Of a stretch of DNA of 64,000 nt, positions 25,830 through 33,953 are shown in pieces. The notes under the pieces were generated by a model, which was given only the letters and a program-made list of their open reading frames with translations, did not search any database and was not told the DNA's origin. The position numbers and the translations under genes are program-made. Source of the DNA: Caulobacter sp. RHG1 (GTDB lineage Bacteria > Pseudomonadota > Alphaproteobacteria > Caulobacterales > Caulobacteraceae). The stretch is taken from assembly GCF_013181195.1 (NCBI RefSeq), contig NZ_SMZP01000004.1, forward strand, positions 124,001 to 188,000, written 5' to 3'. Position 1 is the first letter of the stretch. Each line of letters opens with the position of its first letter.

Positions 25830-26753
25830 TTGTCCCATCGCCGCCCCGATCTTCGCCTGCTCGCCAATCTGGAAGCGCTGCTGGAAACGCGGAGCGTGTC
25901 GCGTGCGGCCGATCGGATGGGGGTGAGCCAGCCGGCCATGAGCCGGATCCTGGCGCGTCTGCGCGACCAGCTGGGCGATCCGCTGCTGGTCCGGGGCGGG
26001 GGCGGCATGGTGCTGACGCCCTATGCCGAGGCGCTGGCCGAACCGCTGCGGCGCTGGCTGACGACCGGCGAGCGGCTGCTGTTGCCGCAGGACTTCGATC
26101 CGGCGCGGCTGGAGCGGTCGTTCCGCATCGCCTCGACCGACTTCGGCATCCTGTCGGTGATCCGCGGCGCGCTGGCGGGCATGGCCAAGGCCGCGCCGTC
26201 GGTCTCGTTCGACATCGAGGCCCTGTCCTCGGCCAGCCTCAAGCGTTTGGCGGGCGGCTGGCTGGACCTGGTGATCATCGGCTACCGTCCCGAGCATGCG
26301 GGCGTGCAGTGGAAGCGGCTGTTCACCGAACATCGCCTGTGCATCGCCCGCCGCGACCATCCGGTGCTGGCCGAGCCGGTCACGGTCGAGCGCTTCTTCG
26401 ACTGGCCGCACGTCGCGGCCCTGGTGGGTGACGGCTATGTCGAGCCCTTGACGGGCGAGGGCGTCGACACCGCCAGCCGGCGCATGCTGCTGTCGGCGCC
26501 AAGCTTCTCCAGCATCCCGTATCTGGTGGCCGAGACCGACGCCCTGTCGGTGCTGCCGTCGCGCGCGGCGCGCTACTTCGCCGGGGTCTACGGCCTGGCG
26601 GTGTTCGAGCCGCCGATCGCGATGCCGAACTTCGACTACTACGTGGCCTGGCACGAGCGCTCGACGAACGACGACGCGACCCAGTGGCTGGTGCGCCAGC
26701 TGTCGGCGGCTCAGGCCGCCAACGACGCCGAGGCGCTCCGCCGGATCGCCTAG
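25830..26753 (+). CDS. LysR family transcriptional regulator
   Basis: Translation starts at a TTG (25830) supported by a GGAG located 7 nt upstream. The 307-residue product has the LysR helix-turn-helix in residues 7-65 (LLANLEALLETRSVSRAADRMGVSQPAMSRILARLRDQLGDPLLVR). A LysR substrate domain follows. It is divergent from a receptor gene and convergent with an MFS exporter, either of which could be its target. Its TAG stop shares a CTAG with the MFS stop (26750-26753). Confidence 0.92.
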   Translation: MSHRRPDLRLLANLEALLETRSVSRAADRMGVSQPAMSRILARLRDQLGDPLLVRGGGGMVLTPYAEALAEPLRRWLTTGERLLLPQDFDPARLERSFRIASTDFGILSVIRGALAGMAKAAPSVSFDIEALSSASLKRLAGGWLDLVIIGYRPEHAGVQWKRLFTEHRLCIARRDHPVLAEPVTVERFFDWPHVAALVGDGYVEPLTGEGVDTASRRMLLSAPSFSSIPYLVAETDALSVLPSRAARYFAGVYGLAVFEPPIAMPNFDYYVAWHERSTNDDATQWLVRQLSAAQAANDAEALRRIA

Positions 26754-28306
26754 GCCCGCTTCTGGCCGCTGAGCTCGGCGCCGGCGTCCTTGTCGAAGCG
26801 GCGGTTCCAGATCGTCGCCGAGGTCGAGACCGCCGTCACCACCAGGAAGGCCAGGGTGAAATCGCGCAGCTGTGGCGTGGCGTGGCCGCCGGCCAGCATG
26901 CCGACGTGCAGGGCTCCAGCCCCGACGCAAATTCCCATCGACAACATCAGTTGCTGGAAGGTGGAATAGAAGCTGGTCGCCGCGCTCATTCGCTCGGGCG
27001 GGATCTCGTCATAGGCGATGGTGTTGTAGGCGGTGAACTGGAACGACATGCAGAAGCCGCTGAGCAGCAGGGTCAGGAAGATCAGCCAGATTGGCCACTC
27101 GGGGCGGAAGAAGCCGCAGGCCGCATAGCCGGCGCTGGCGGCCAGGCCGCCGACGATCATGCTGTCGCGGAAACCGAACCGGCGCAGCAGTCGCGGGGCC
27201 AGGCTCTTCATCGCCAGCGAGCCGATAGCCCCGGCGATGGTGATCGTGCCGCTGACCGCCGCGCTCATGCCAAAGCCCAGCTGCAGCATCAGCGGCAGCA
27301 GGAACGGTTGGGCTCCCTGGGTGATACGGGTCAACGAGCCGCCGATCACCGACAGTCGAAACGACGGCACGCGCATCAGGCTCAGGTCCAGGATCGGCGC
27401 GACGTGCCGCCTGGCATGGCGGATGTAGAGCACGCCCGCCGCGACGCCGATCGCGATCAACGCCAGGGCGGCGGGCAGTTCGCCGCTGCGGCTGGTCATT
27501 TCGAAGCCGAACAGCAGGCAGCCCAGCGACACGCCCGACAGCAGGAAGCCGACGCCGTCGGCCTTCGGCGGTCGCTCGCCGCGGATCTCGTCGATGAAGA
27601 GGGTGACCAGGACGATGCCCAGAATGCCGATCGGGATGTTGAGGTAGAAGATCCAGCGCCAGTCCAAGTAGGTGACGATGAAGCCGCCGATCGGCGGGCC
27701 CAGGATCGGGCCGATCAGAGCGGGCATGATCAGCCACGAGGTCGCCGAGACCATGTCCTGTCGCGCCACCGAGCGCAGCAGCACCAGACGTCCGATCGGG
27801 ATCATCATCGCCCCGCCCACGCCCTGGACGAAACGCGCCAGGATCAGGGTCGGCAGGTTGGGGGCGAGGCCGCACAGGATCGAGCCCAGCATGAAGGTCA
27901 CGATGGCCAGGCGAAACACGGTCTTGGCCCCGAAGCGGTCGGCCAGACGGCCGCTGGCCGGGATGAAGATCGCCAGGGCCAGCAGATAGGTGGTCAGGGC
28001 CGAGCTGAGGCTGGGCGCGGGCACGCCGAAGTCGCGGGCCATGGTTGGCAGGGCGGTCGCCAGCACGGTGGCGTCCATCTGCTCCATGAAGAGCGCGCAG
28101 GCGATGATCATCGCCACCACCCGGTACGAGCGCTTGTGCGGAGGATCGATCGGCGCGCCGCTGGCGGGGGCGACGGTCACGCCGTCGGCGGCGGGCACGA
28201 TGCCGTCGCGGACTTCGGCGTTGATGGAGGCCAGGCCGCGCCGGCGCAGCCTCACCACGCCAGGGCTCGCACGTCCTTCGAGGAGGTCGGGGCGGGGAGC
28301 AGGCAA
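26750..28306 (-). CDS. MFS drug exporter, DHA2 (EmrB/QacA) family
   Basis: The 518-residue protein has about 14 transmembrane helices and the DHA2 motifs: MEQMDATVLATALPTMARDFG (motif D1-like), GRLADRFGAKTVF (motif A), ARFVQGVGGAMMIPIGRLVLLR and LGPPIGGFIVTYLDWRWIFYLNIPIG (motif C region). It exports a small molecule by proton antiport. Given its place among siderophore genes, siderophore or antibiotic export is possible but not shown. The first 55 residues are a hydrophilic extension, so the true start may be further in. Confidence 0.9.
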   Translation of the reverse strand: MPAPRPDLLEGRASPGVVRLRRRGLASINAEVRDGIVPAADGVTVAPASGAPIDPPHKRSYRVVAMIIACALFMEQMDATVLATALPTMARDFGVPAPSLSSALTTYLLALAIFIPASGRLADRFGAKTVFRLAIVTFMLGSILCGLAPNLPTLILARFVQGVGGAMMIPIGRLVLLRSVARQDMVSATSWLIMPALIGPILGPPIGGFIVTYLDWRWIFYLNIPIGILGIVLVTLFIDEIRGERPPKADGVGFLLSGVSLGCLLFGFEMTSRSGELPAALALIAIGVAAGVLYIRHARRHVAPILDLSLMRVPSFRLSVIGGSLTRITQGAQPFLLPLMLQLGFGMSAAVSGTITIAGAIGSLAMKSLAPRLLRRFGFRDSMIVGGLAASAGYAACGFFRPEWPIWLIFLTLLLSGFCMSFQFTAYNTIAYDEIPPERMSAATSFYSTFQQLMLSMGICVGAGALHVGMLAGGHATPQLRDFTLAFLVVTAVSTSATIWNRRFDKDAGAELSGQKRA

Positions 28307-28542
28307 ACGGTCACGGTGTCACTCGACGAGCTACGGCGTTTCCCCCCGCGCTCCTCTTAGGCCGCGTCGTCGCGCAGGCCCAGAGCCGGTGGGCGCTTTT
28401 GTCTTCGCTATGGGGAGGAAGGGTGCGGCCCGGCGTCTGTCGGGGGGGCGTGAGGCCGGGCCGCTGGCGTCCCCAGGGCCATGAAGCCGCTGTCCGGACG
28501 CAGATAAGAACCGGCCAATCGACCTTCCGTTCCCGCGTCCGG
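28307..28542. other. Intergenic region upstream of the MFS gene
   Basis: About 240 bases between the MFS start and the receptor terminator. It is G/C-rich and holds no convincing gene, riboswitch or repeat; it presumably contains the MFS promoter. Confidence 0.5.
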
Positions 28543-28576
28543 AGAAAAAGAGAAGGGGCCGCAGCAGCGACCCCTT
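28543..28576 (-). terminator. Rho-independent terminator of the receptor/PepSY operon
   Basis: On the minus strand AAGGGG and CCCCTT (28571-28576 with 28553-28558) form the stem, followed by CTCTTTTTC. Confidence 0.75.
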
Positions 28577-28584
28577 GAGGCGCC

Positions 28585-30786
28585 CTAGTAGCGGGCGCGC
28601 AGGTTGAACAGCACCCGGCGCGGTTCGCCCCAGTAGCCGCCGTTGAAGTAGCCGACATTGCGGTAGTAGTGCTTGTCGAACAGGTTGGTGGCGTTGACGC
28701 CGACGCTGATCTTGTCGGTGAAGGCGTAACGGACCAGGGCGTCGGCCAGGACATAGCCGCTCTGACTCACGCGCGTTGCGGCCAGGACCGGTGCGGACCC
28801 GTTGAAACGGCCTGTCGGGGCATTCATGGTCTGGAAGACCTCAGTCTGCCAGGTCACGCCGCCGCCCAGGGTCCAGCGCCCCAGCTTGTAGGTCGAGTTC
28901 AGCTTCAGCATGTGCAGGGGATTGACCGTGAACACCCGCTGGCCCTTGGCGTCCTCGCTGCGGGTGTAGGTATAGCCGCCGGTGATGCTCCAGGCCGGGG
29001 TGATGGCGCCGGAAACCTCGAACTCGCCGCCCTTGGTCTCCACGCCGCTGACCGTGCGATAGGCGTCCGAACCGTCCGGCAAGCTCTTGGCGGGCACGGT
29101 CGGGTCGAGTTCGGCGACATTGTCCTGCTGCATGTAGAAGCCGTTCAGTGAGGCGTAGAGACGCTTGTCGAAGAACTCTGCCTTCAGGCCGCCCTCCCAG
29201 TTGCCGCCGACCTTGGGCGCGATCTGCTCGAAGTTCTTGTCGCGCTGGGTCTGCGGCTGGAAGACGTCGGCATAGCTGACGAAGGCGGTCAGGTTGCTGG
29301 TCAGGTCGTACAGCACGCCCAGATAGGGCGAGATGCGGGCCTCGCCGTAGCGGCCGGTCGTGGTGGTGTAGGCGGCCGTCGTGGTGTTGAAATTGTCGGT
29401 CTTGGTGTCCCAGTCGCTGAAGCGGCCGCCCGCGATGATCTTCAGGCGGTCGGTGGGGTTCAGGCGCAAGGCGGCATAGAGGCCGGCCTCGCTGGTGGTG
29501 GCGATCCGGCTCGGCTTGCCCGTATTGGAAACGCCGGGCAGGCCGATCTCACCGTTCCAATCATAGATGCTGGGGAAGGCGCTGTAGGGACGGCTGGTGA
29601 TGCCGGCGTTGATCGTGCGCAGGTCGCGCGTGAAGTAGTTACCGCCGACGACCAACTCGTGCTGGCGGCCGAACGCCTCGAACGGACCCGACGCGTAGGC
29701 GTCCAGCGATTGCTCGCGCGTCTCGCTGACCGTGTAGGTGTCGGAGATGCTCAAGCCCAGGCCCGTGGTGCGGTCCGCGAAGCCGGTGCTGTTGGAGCCG
29801 GCCATGAGCAGGCTCTCGGTGTTGGTCGAGCGGTTGTTGTAGGCGACGCGGCCTACCCAGCCGCTGCCGAAGTCATGCTCCAGCACGCCGAACAGGTTGT
29901 AGCTGTCGCGCTCCCACCGGTTCCACTTGGCGCCGGCGCTGTAGGAGCGTGGGAACTCCGCGCGCGTGCCGTCGCGGAAGAACAGCGGCGATGCGCTCCA
30001 GGCGCCGCCCTGCGAGTCGGTGCGCAGGTAGTCGGCGCCGATACGCAGGCGGGTGGCGTCGGTAAGGTCGACCTCGACGACGCCGTAAAGGCTGGGCGAA
30101 CGGTCATGCTGGAAGCGGATAAAGGACTCCCGGTCGGTATAGGCCCCCACCAGACGGCCGCGCACCTTGCCGTTCAGGGCCAGCGGACCCGAGACGTCGA
30201 ACTCGCCGCGGCGATAGTTCCACGAGCCGGCCGACAGGCTGGTCGAGGCGCGGAAGTCCTCTGTCGGGCGCTTGCGCACCATGTTGATCGTCGCCGACGG
30301 GTCGCCCGCGCCGGTGACCAGGCCCGTGGCTCCGCGCACGACCTCGATGCGCTCGTAGATCGAGGTGTCCGACAGCACCGAGTTGCCGCCGGCGCCGGTG
30401 GTGTACTGGGTCGGCACGCCGTCGAACTGGAAGTTGGTGATCGCAAAGCCGCGGGCGTTGAACAGGATCCGGTTGGAATCGTACTGCTGGACGTTGACGC
30501 CCGGGGTCTGGGCGAAGACCTCGGCCACGGTGATCAGGTTGAAGTCCTCGATCCGCTGGCGGGTGAAGACCGTCAGCGACTGGGGCGTTTCGCGCAGGGT
30601 CAGAGGCAGCTTGGTCGCGGTGTTGGTGCCCTTGACCTGGTAGCCCTCGGTGCGGCCGGTCACCAGCACGGCGTCGACCGTGGTGTCCTGGGCGGTGGTC
30701 TGGGCGTGGGCGCTGGAAGCGACCGCGAGTGCGGCGCTAGCGAGCAGGGCGAGGCGGGATACGGACGTGCGGAAGGGCGCGGACAA
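28585..30786 (-). CDS. TonB-dependent siderophore receptor (FhuA/FhuE-like)
   Basis: The only usable start is a TTG at 30786 (LSAPFRTSVSRLALLASAALAVASSAHAQ, signal peptide). The 733-residue protein has the ferric-siderophore plug features (KLPLTLRETPQSLTVFTRQRI, NARGFAITNFQFDGVP, IERIEVVRGATGLVTGAGDPSATINMVRKRP) and ends in ARY. These are typical of TIGR01783-type receptors for hydroxamate or mixed siderophores. It is the last gene of a four-gene unit with DUF3325, PepSY and DUF3649 proteins, a frequent set around Fur-controlled receptors. Confidence 0.92.
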   Translation of the reverse strand: MSAPFRTSVSRLALLASAALAVASSAHAQTTAQDTTVDAVLVTGRTEGYQVKGTNTATKLPLTLRETPQSLTVFTRQRIEDFNLITVAEVFAQTPGVNVQQYDSNRILFNARGFAITNFQFDGVPTQYTTGAGGNSVLSDTSIYERIEVVRGATGLVTGAGDPSATINMVRKRPTEDFRASTSLSAGSWNYRRGEFDVSGPLALNGKVRGRLVGAYTDRESFIRFQHDRSPSLYGVVEVDLTDATRLRIGADYLRTDSQGGAWSASPLFFRDGTRAEFPRSYSAGAKWNRWERDSYNLFGVLEHDFGSGWVGRVAYNNRSTNTESLLMAGSNSTGFADRTTGLGLSISDTYTVSETREQSLDAYASGPFEAFGRQHELVVGGNYFTRDLRTINAGITSRPYSAFPSIYDWNGEIGLPGVSNTGKPSRIATTSEAGLYAALRLNPTDRLKIIAGGRFSDWDTKTDNFNTTTAAYTTTTGRYGEARISPYLGVLYDLTSNLTAFVSYADVFQPQTQRDKNFEQIAPKVGGNWEGGLKAEFFDKRLYASLNGFYMQQDNVAELDPTVPAKSLPDGSDAYRTVSGVETKGGEFEVSGAITPAWSITGGYTYTRSEDAKGQRVFTVNPLHMLKLNSTYKLGRWTLGGGVTWQTEVFQTMNAPTGRFNGSAPVLAATRVSQSGYVLADALVRYAFTDKISVGVNATNLFDKHYYRNVGYFNGGYWGEPRRVLFNLRARY

Positions 30787-30826
30787 GGCAAGGCTCCAGT
30801 GCGTTTCGGAGAAGAGGAGGGCGGGT

Positions 30827-31117
30827 CTAGGGTTTTCGGCGGATCGCCAGGCGGTGCGGCGCGTAGGTCAGGACGAGCAGCACCGGCGCTGCGCCGGCGC
30901 TCAGCACGCCCAGCCAGCCGATCGAACCGTAAGCGGGGCCCCAGGCCTGGATACTGGCGATCAGGGACAGGGTCAGCGCCGCCGAACCGCCCAGCTGCAT
31001 CAGGCGCTTGCGGCGCTTGGCCGGACGGGTGCGGTGAACGGCCTGGTGATGGCGGTCCATGGCCAGGGCCAGGGTCGCGAAGCCGAGTAGACTGAAGAGC
31101 AGCGCCAGGACGATCAT
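30827..31117 (-). CDS. DUF3325 family membrane protein
   Basis: The start at 31117 overlaps the PepSY stop (ATGA); the longer frame reads through the PepSY gene and was rejected. The 96-residue protein has three hydrophobic segments (residues 1-20, 41-60 and 66-85) separated by a basic loop (HRTRPAKRRKRLM). It resembles the small DUF3325 proteins found with PepSY and siderophore receptors. Function unknown. Confidence 0.7.
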   Translation of the reverse strand: MIVLALLFSLLGFATLALAMDRHHQAVHRTRPAKRRKRLMQLGGSAALTLSLIASIQAWGPAYGSIGWLGVLSAGAAPVLLVLTYAPHRLAIRRKP

Positions 31118-32679
31118 CCGTGAGCCTCCGCCAGTTTCGGAGCGAGGGCGCGTTCGGTCTTGCGGGGCGCGCGGGGCTTGGCCACGCGCCAGGCCATGAC
31201 CAGGAAGGCCGCGCCCAGGCCCAGCAGGCCCAGCTCCATGCCGACCAGTGCGCCGTCGCCGGCCTTGAGGCTGTCGATGAGGCCGCGGGCGGTGGCCGTC
31301 TGGTCGAAGACCGGCAGCAGCACCAGGGCCAGGCCGGTCAGGCCCAGCTGCTCGATCCAGGCCCGGCGCGGTGGACGGACGAAGGCGTACAGCAGCATGG
31401 CCAGCCAGGTTAGGGCCATGACGTGGACCTCCCAGTCGCCGCGGTTGGCCAGGTTCAGCGGCAGGAGGCGGTTGGCCCACAGGAAGCCGGTCATGGCCAG
31501 GGGCAGGCCCGCGACCGTGCCGATGTTCAGCCGCTCGACCAGCCAGAAGCCGAAGTGCCTGCGGCCCTCCAGCTTGGCGCGGCGCTTGGAGGTCCACATG
31601 ATCAGGCCCGTGGCGACCATGGCCGTGCCCGCGACGCCCGACAGGAAGAAGAACCAGCGCAGGGTCATCGGCGAGAAGCGGGCGGCGTGCAGGCCGACCA
31701 TGCCTCCGCGGGCGATCATGCCGCTGGAACTGGGCTCGGCGGTCGACCGGATCGCGCCGGTGACCCCGTCCAGGACGATCTCGTGGCGGCCGTCGACCAG
31801 GGTCTCGCTGGGCCGGCGATAGGCGGTGATCAGAGCGGCCTTGTCGCCGGGATTGTCGATGCGGATGACGGTCGGCTTGCCGCCGTCCCAGGTTGTTTCA
31901 GCGATGCGCAGCACCTGGCCGATGTCGACCAGCGGCGCGGCGTGGCCTGATGGCTTGGGCGGCTTGGCCGCCGGCGCGCTGTCGGCGTAGTAGGCTTTCA
32001 GGGTCGGATAATTCGCCGTCGCCGCGAACGGCATGTACAGCACCATCAGGGTGATCAGTCCGGTGTAGGTGATCATCGCGTGGAACGGCAGAGACAGCAC
32101 AGCCAGGGCGTTGTGAGCGTCCAGCCAGCTGCGCTGACCCTTGCCCGGCCGGAAGGTGAAGAAGTCGGCGAAGATCTTCTTGTGGGTGATCACCCCGCTG
32201 ACGATCGCCACCAGCATGAACATCGTGCAGAAGCCGACCACCCAGCGGCCCCACAGGACGGGGATGTAGCGCAGGTCGAAATGCAGCCGGTAGAAGGCGT
32301 TGCCGCCCTCGGTGTCACGCACCGTCACGGGCTTGCCGTCCGGACCGATGGTGACGGCGTTCGGGTCCGTCCCGCGGCGGAAAGCCGGCTTGCCCTTGGC
32401 CTTCCAGGTGGCGACCGCGCCGCTGGCCCGTTCCTCGGGCAGGGTGATGGTCCAGGAGGCGGCCTTGGGCGCCGTGGCGGTCAGGTGGGTGATCGCGCCG
32501 CGCGCGACAGTTTCCAGATCCTTGGTCGCGGCGATTTCGGGGCGCGACCAGCGGGTGATCTCCTCGCGCCAGTAGCTGACCGTGCCGTTCAGGAAGATCA
32601 GGTACAGGATCCAGCCGACCAGCAGGCCTGTCCAGGTGTGCAGGCCCGCCTGGGACTGCCTAAAGCCCTGCTTTTTCAT
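31114..32679 (-). CDS. PepSY domain inner-membrane protein (PiuB-like)
   Basis: The start at 32679 (MKKQGFRQSQAGLHTWTGLLVGWILYLIFLNGT) forms an ATGA overlap with the DUF3649 stop; 32688 (MGDMKK) is an alternative. The 521-residue protein has four to five transmembrane helices, a PepSY-type periplasmic domain and conserved histidines in LHTWTG, FHAMITYTG and HAARFSP. PepSY_TM proteins beside siderophore receptors are thought to reduce or release iron from ferric siderophores; this role is inferred. Confidence 0.88.
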   Translation of the reverse strand: MKKQGFRQSQAGLHTWTGLLVGWILYLIFLNGTVSYWREEITRWSRPEIAATKDLETVARGAITHLTATAPKAASWTITLPEERASGAVATWKAKGKPAFRRGTDPNAVTIGPDGKPVTVRDTEGGNAFYRLHFDLRYIPVLWGRWVVGFCTMFMLVAIVSGVITHKKIFADFFTFRPGKGQRSWLDAHNALAVLSLPFHAMITYTGLITLMVLYMPFAATANYPTLKAYYADSAPAAKPPKPSGHAAPLVDIGQVLRIAETTWDGGKPTVIRIDNPGDKAALITAYRRPSETLVDGRHEIVLDGVTGAIRSTAEPSSSGMIARGGMVGLHAARFSPMTLRWFFFLSGVAGTAMVATGLIMWTSKRRAKLEGRRHFGFWLVERLNIGTVAGLPLAMTGFLWANRLLPLNLANRGDWEVHVMALTWLAMLLYAFVRPPRRAWIEQLGLTGLALVLLPVFDQTATARGLIDSLKAGDGALVGMELGLLGLGAAFLVMAWRVAKPRAPRKTERALAPKLAEAHG

Positions 32680-32981
32680 GTCGCCCATCCCGCGCCGAGC
32701 CAGGCTATGACGCCGATGGCCGCCACGACCGCGCCCGCTCGCAGGGCGCTGGCGGCGGCGAAGATCCAGATCACCAGGGCGCAGTAGATCGCGAACGACA
32801 GGATGGTCGCCCACAGCGAGGCGTCCAGCCGCGCGGCCGGAAGCGTCCGGGCCAGCAGCATCGCGCAGGCGGCGGCCGCGCAGTAGGCACCCGGAATGGC
32901 CAGCACGATGCGGGCGGCGACGTCCAGGCCGTCGCCGATCTTGCCCCTGGATTTGCCTTGCACGACGCCCGCCGTCTTCAC
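32676..32981 (-). CDS. DUF3649-like small membrane protein
   Basis: The 101-residue protein has three transmembrane segments (about residues 23-45, 55-76 and 82-98) and the pattern ARIVLAIPGAYCAAAACAMLLARTLP, as in DUF3649. It is the first gene of the DUF3649-PepSY-DUF3325-receptor unit, about 50 nt downstream of a good Fur-like box. Confidence 0.75.
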   Translation of the reverse strand: MKTAGVVQGKSRGKIGDGLDVAARIVLAIPGAYCAAAACAMLLARTLPAARLDASLWATILSFAIYCALVIWIFAAASALRAGAVVAAIGVIAWLGAGWAT

Positions 32982-33033
32982 GCCCGATGACTCTCTGTGG
33001 TCAAGCCAATTTGAATTCGGCGTCGCCTAGCGC

Positions 33034-33053
33034 TATTGAGAACCAGTCGCAAT
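33034..33053. promoter_or_regulatory. Candidate Fur box, best match in the window
   Basis: Read on the minus strand the site is ATTGCGACTGGTTCTCAATA, close to the classical imperfect Fur palindrome. It lies 53-72 nt upstream of the DUF3649 start and on the other side about 100 nt before the AraC start. Confidence 0.7.
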
Positions 33054-33152
33054 GATCGCGAACGCCTTTGGCCCGATCGCGGAACATATCGACCCGTTCC
33101 AGGTCGGCCTTTCGGGCAGACCTGTCGCGCGCAGCCAGTTCAGAGAATCCCG

Positions 33153-33953
33153 TTGTCCGTCCGCGACCTAGCCGAACCTCCGATCGACCAGAGCAGCGCC
33201 GACCATCCGCCGGTTCGGCCCGTGGTCGGCTTCTACGGACGCTCGCCCAAGGGCTATTACGACCCGCCGCACGCCCACGACCGCGCCCAGTTCTCGTACC
33301 GGCTGGAAGGTGTCGCGGCGGTGCGGGCAGGCGAGGCGGCGATCGTCTTGCCGCCCGGCCGCGGCGTCTGGATCCCGGCCGGCATGCGCCACGAGGTCAG
33401 CTGCCGCGGCCCGGCCGCCTACAACGTTCTCTACGTGACCGTGGACGCCGGCCCACAGCCCGATGGCTTGCGGGTCATCGACATCAGCCCGTTCCTGCAC
33501 GCCCTGGTGAAGGAGTTCCTGAGCTTCGACGCCTGTTATGACGAGGCGGGTCGGGAGGGCGAGATCGTTCGCCTTATGCTGGGCGAGATCACCCGTGCGC
33601 CGGCTTCCACCGAGGCCGGACCGCGCCTGCCGGACGACGCGCGGTTGCAGCGGGTCTGCGCGGCGCTGCGCAAGGATCCGGCCGACCCGCGCGACATCGA
33701 CGCCTGGGCCGACGCGGCGGGCATGAGCCGCCGAACCTTCACCCGCAACTTCCGCCTCGAGACCGGCATGAGCTTCGTGGCCTGGCGTCAGCAGCTGCGC
33801 ATGACCCAGGCCGCGGCCCTGCTCAGTGCGCGTCAGTCGGCGACCCAGGTGGCCCGCACCCTGGGCTTCTCCAGCCTCAGCGCCTTCGCGACCCTGTTCC
33901 AGAAGTCGTTCGGCATTTCACCCGGCCGCTACGCCGAGCAGCTGGATCGCTAG
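33153..33953 (+). CDS. AraC family transcriptional regulator
   Basis: The frame is open from 33036, but that first TTG lies inside the Fur-like box. I therefore prefer the TTG at 33153 (LSVRDLAEPPIDQ), giving 266 residues; the start is uncertain. Residues 30-110 form a cupin-like sensor domain (YDPPHAHDRAQFSYRLEGVAAVRAGEAAIVLPPGRGVWIPAGMRHEV). The C-terminal 100 residues hold the double helix-turn-helix (DIDAWADAAGMSRRTFTRNFRLETGMSFVAWRQQLRM, then ATQVARTLGFSSLSAFATLFQKSFGISPGRY). It is divergent from the siderophore operon and may control it. Its stop overlaps the receptor stop in a CTAG. Confidence 0.87.
   Translation: MSVRDLAEPPIDQSSADHPPVRPVVGFYGRSPKGYYDPPHAHDRAQFSYRLEGVAAVRAGEAAIVLPPGRGVWIPAGMRHEVSCRGPAAYNVLYVTVDAGPQPDGLRVIDISPFLHALVKEFLSFDACYDEAGREGEIVRLMLGEITRAPASTEAGPRLPDDARLQRVCAALRKDPADPRDIDAWADAAGMSRRTFTRNFRLETGMSFVAWRQQLRMTQAAALLSARQSATQVARTLGFSSLSAFATLFQKSFGISPGRYAEQLDR

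Noticed and set aside
28307-28542. Possible cobalamin or other riboswitch upstream of the MFS gene
   Set aside because: The conserved B12-box and receptor-loop sequences of the cobalamin class are absent and no other class fits.
33036-33152. N-terminal extension of the AraC regulator (open frame from 33036)
   Set aside because: The first TTG lies within the strongest Fur-like box and the extension has no AraC-family character; the later TTG at 33153 is more likely.
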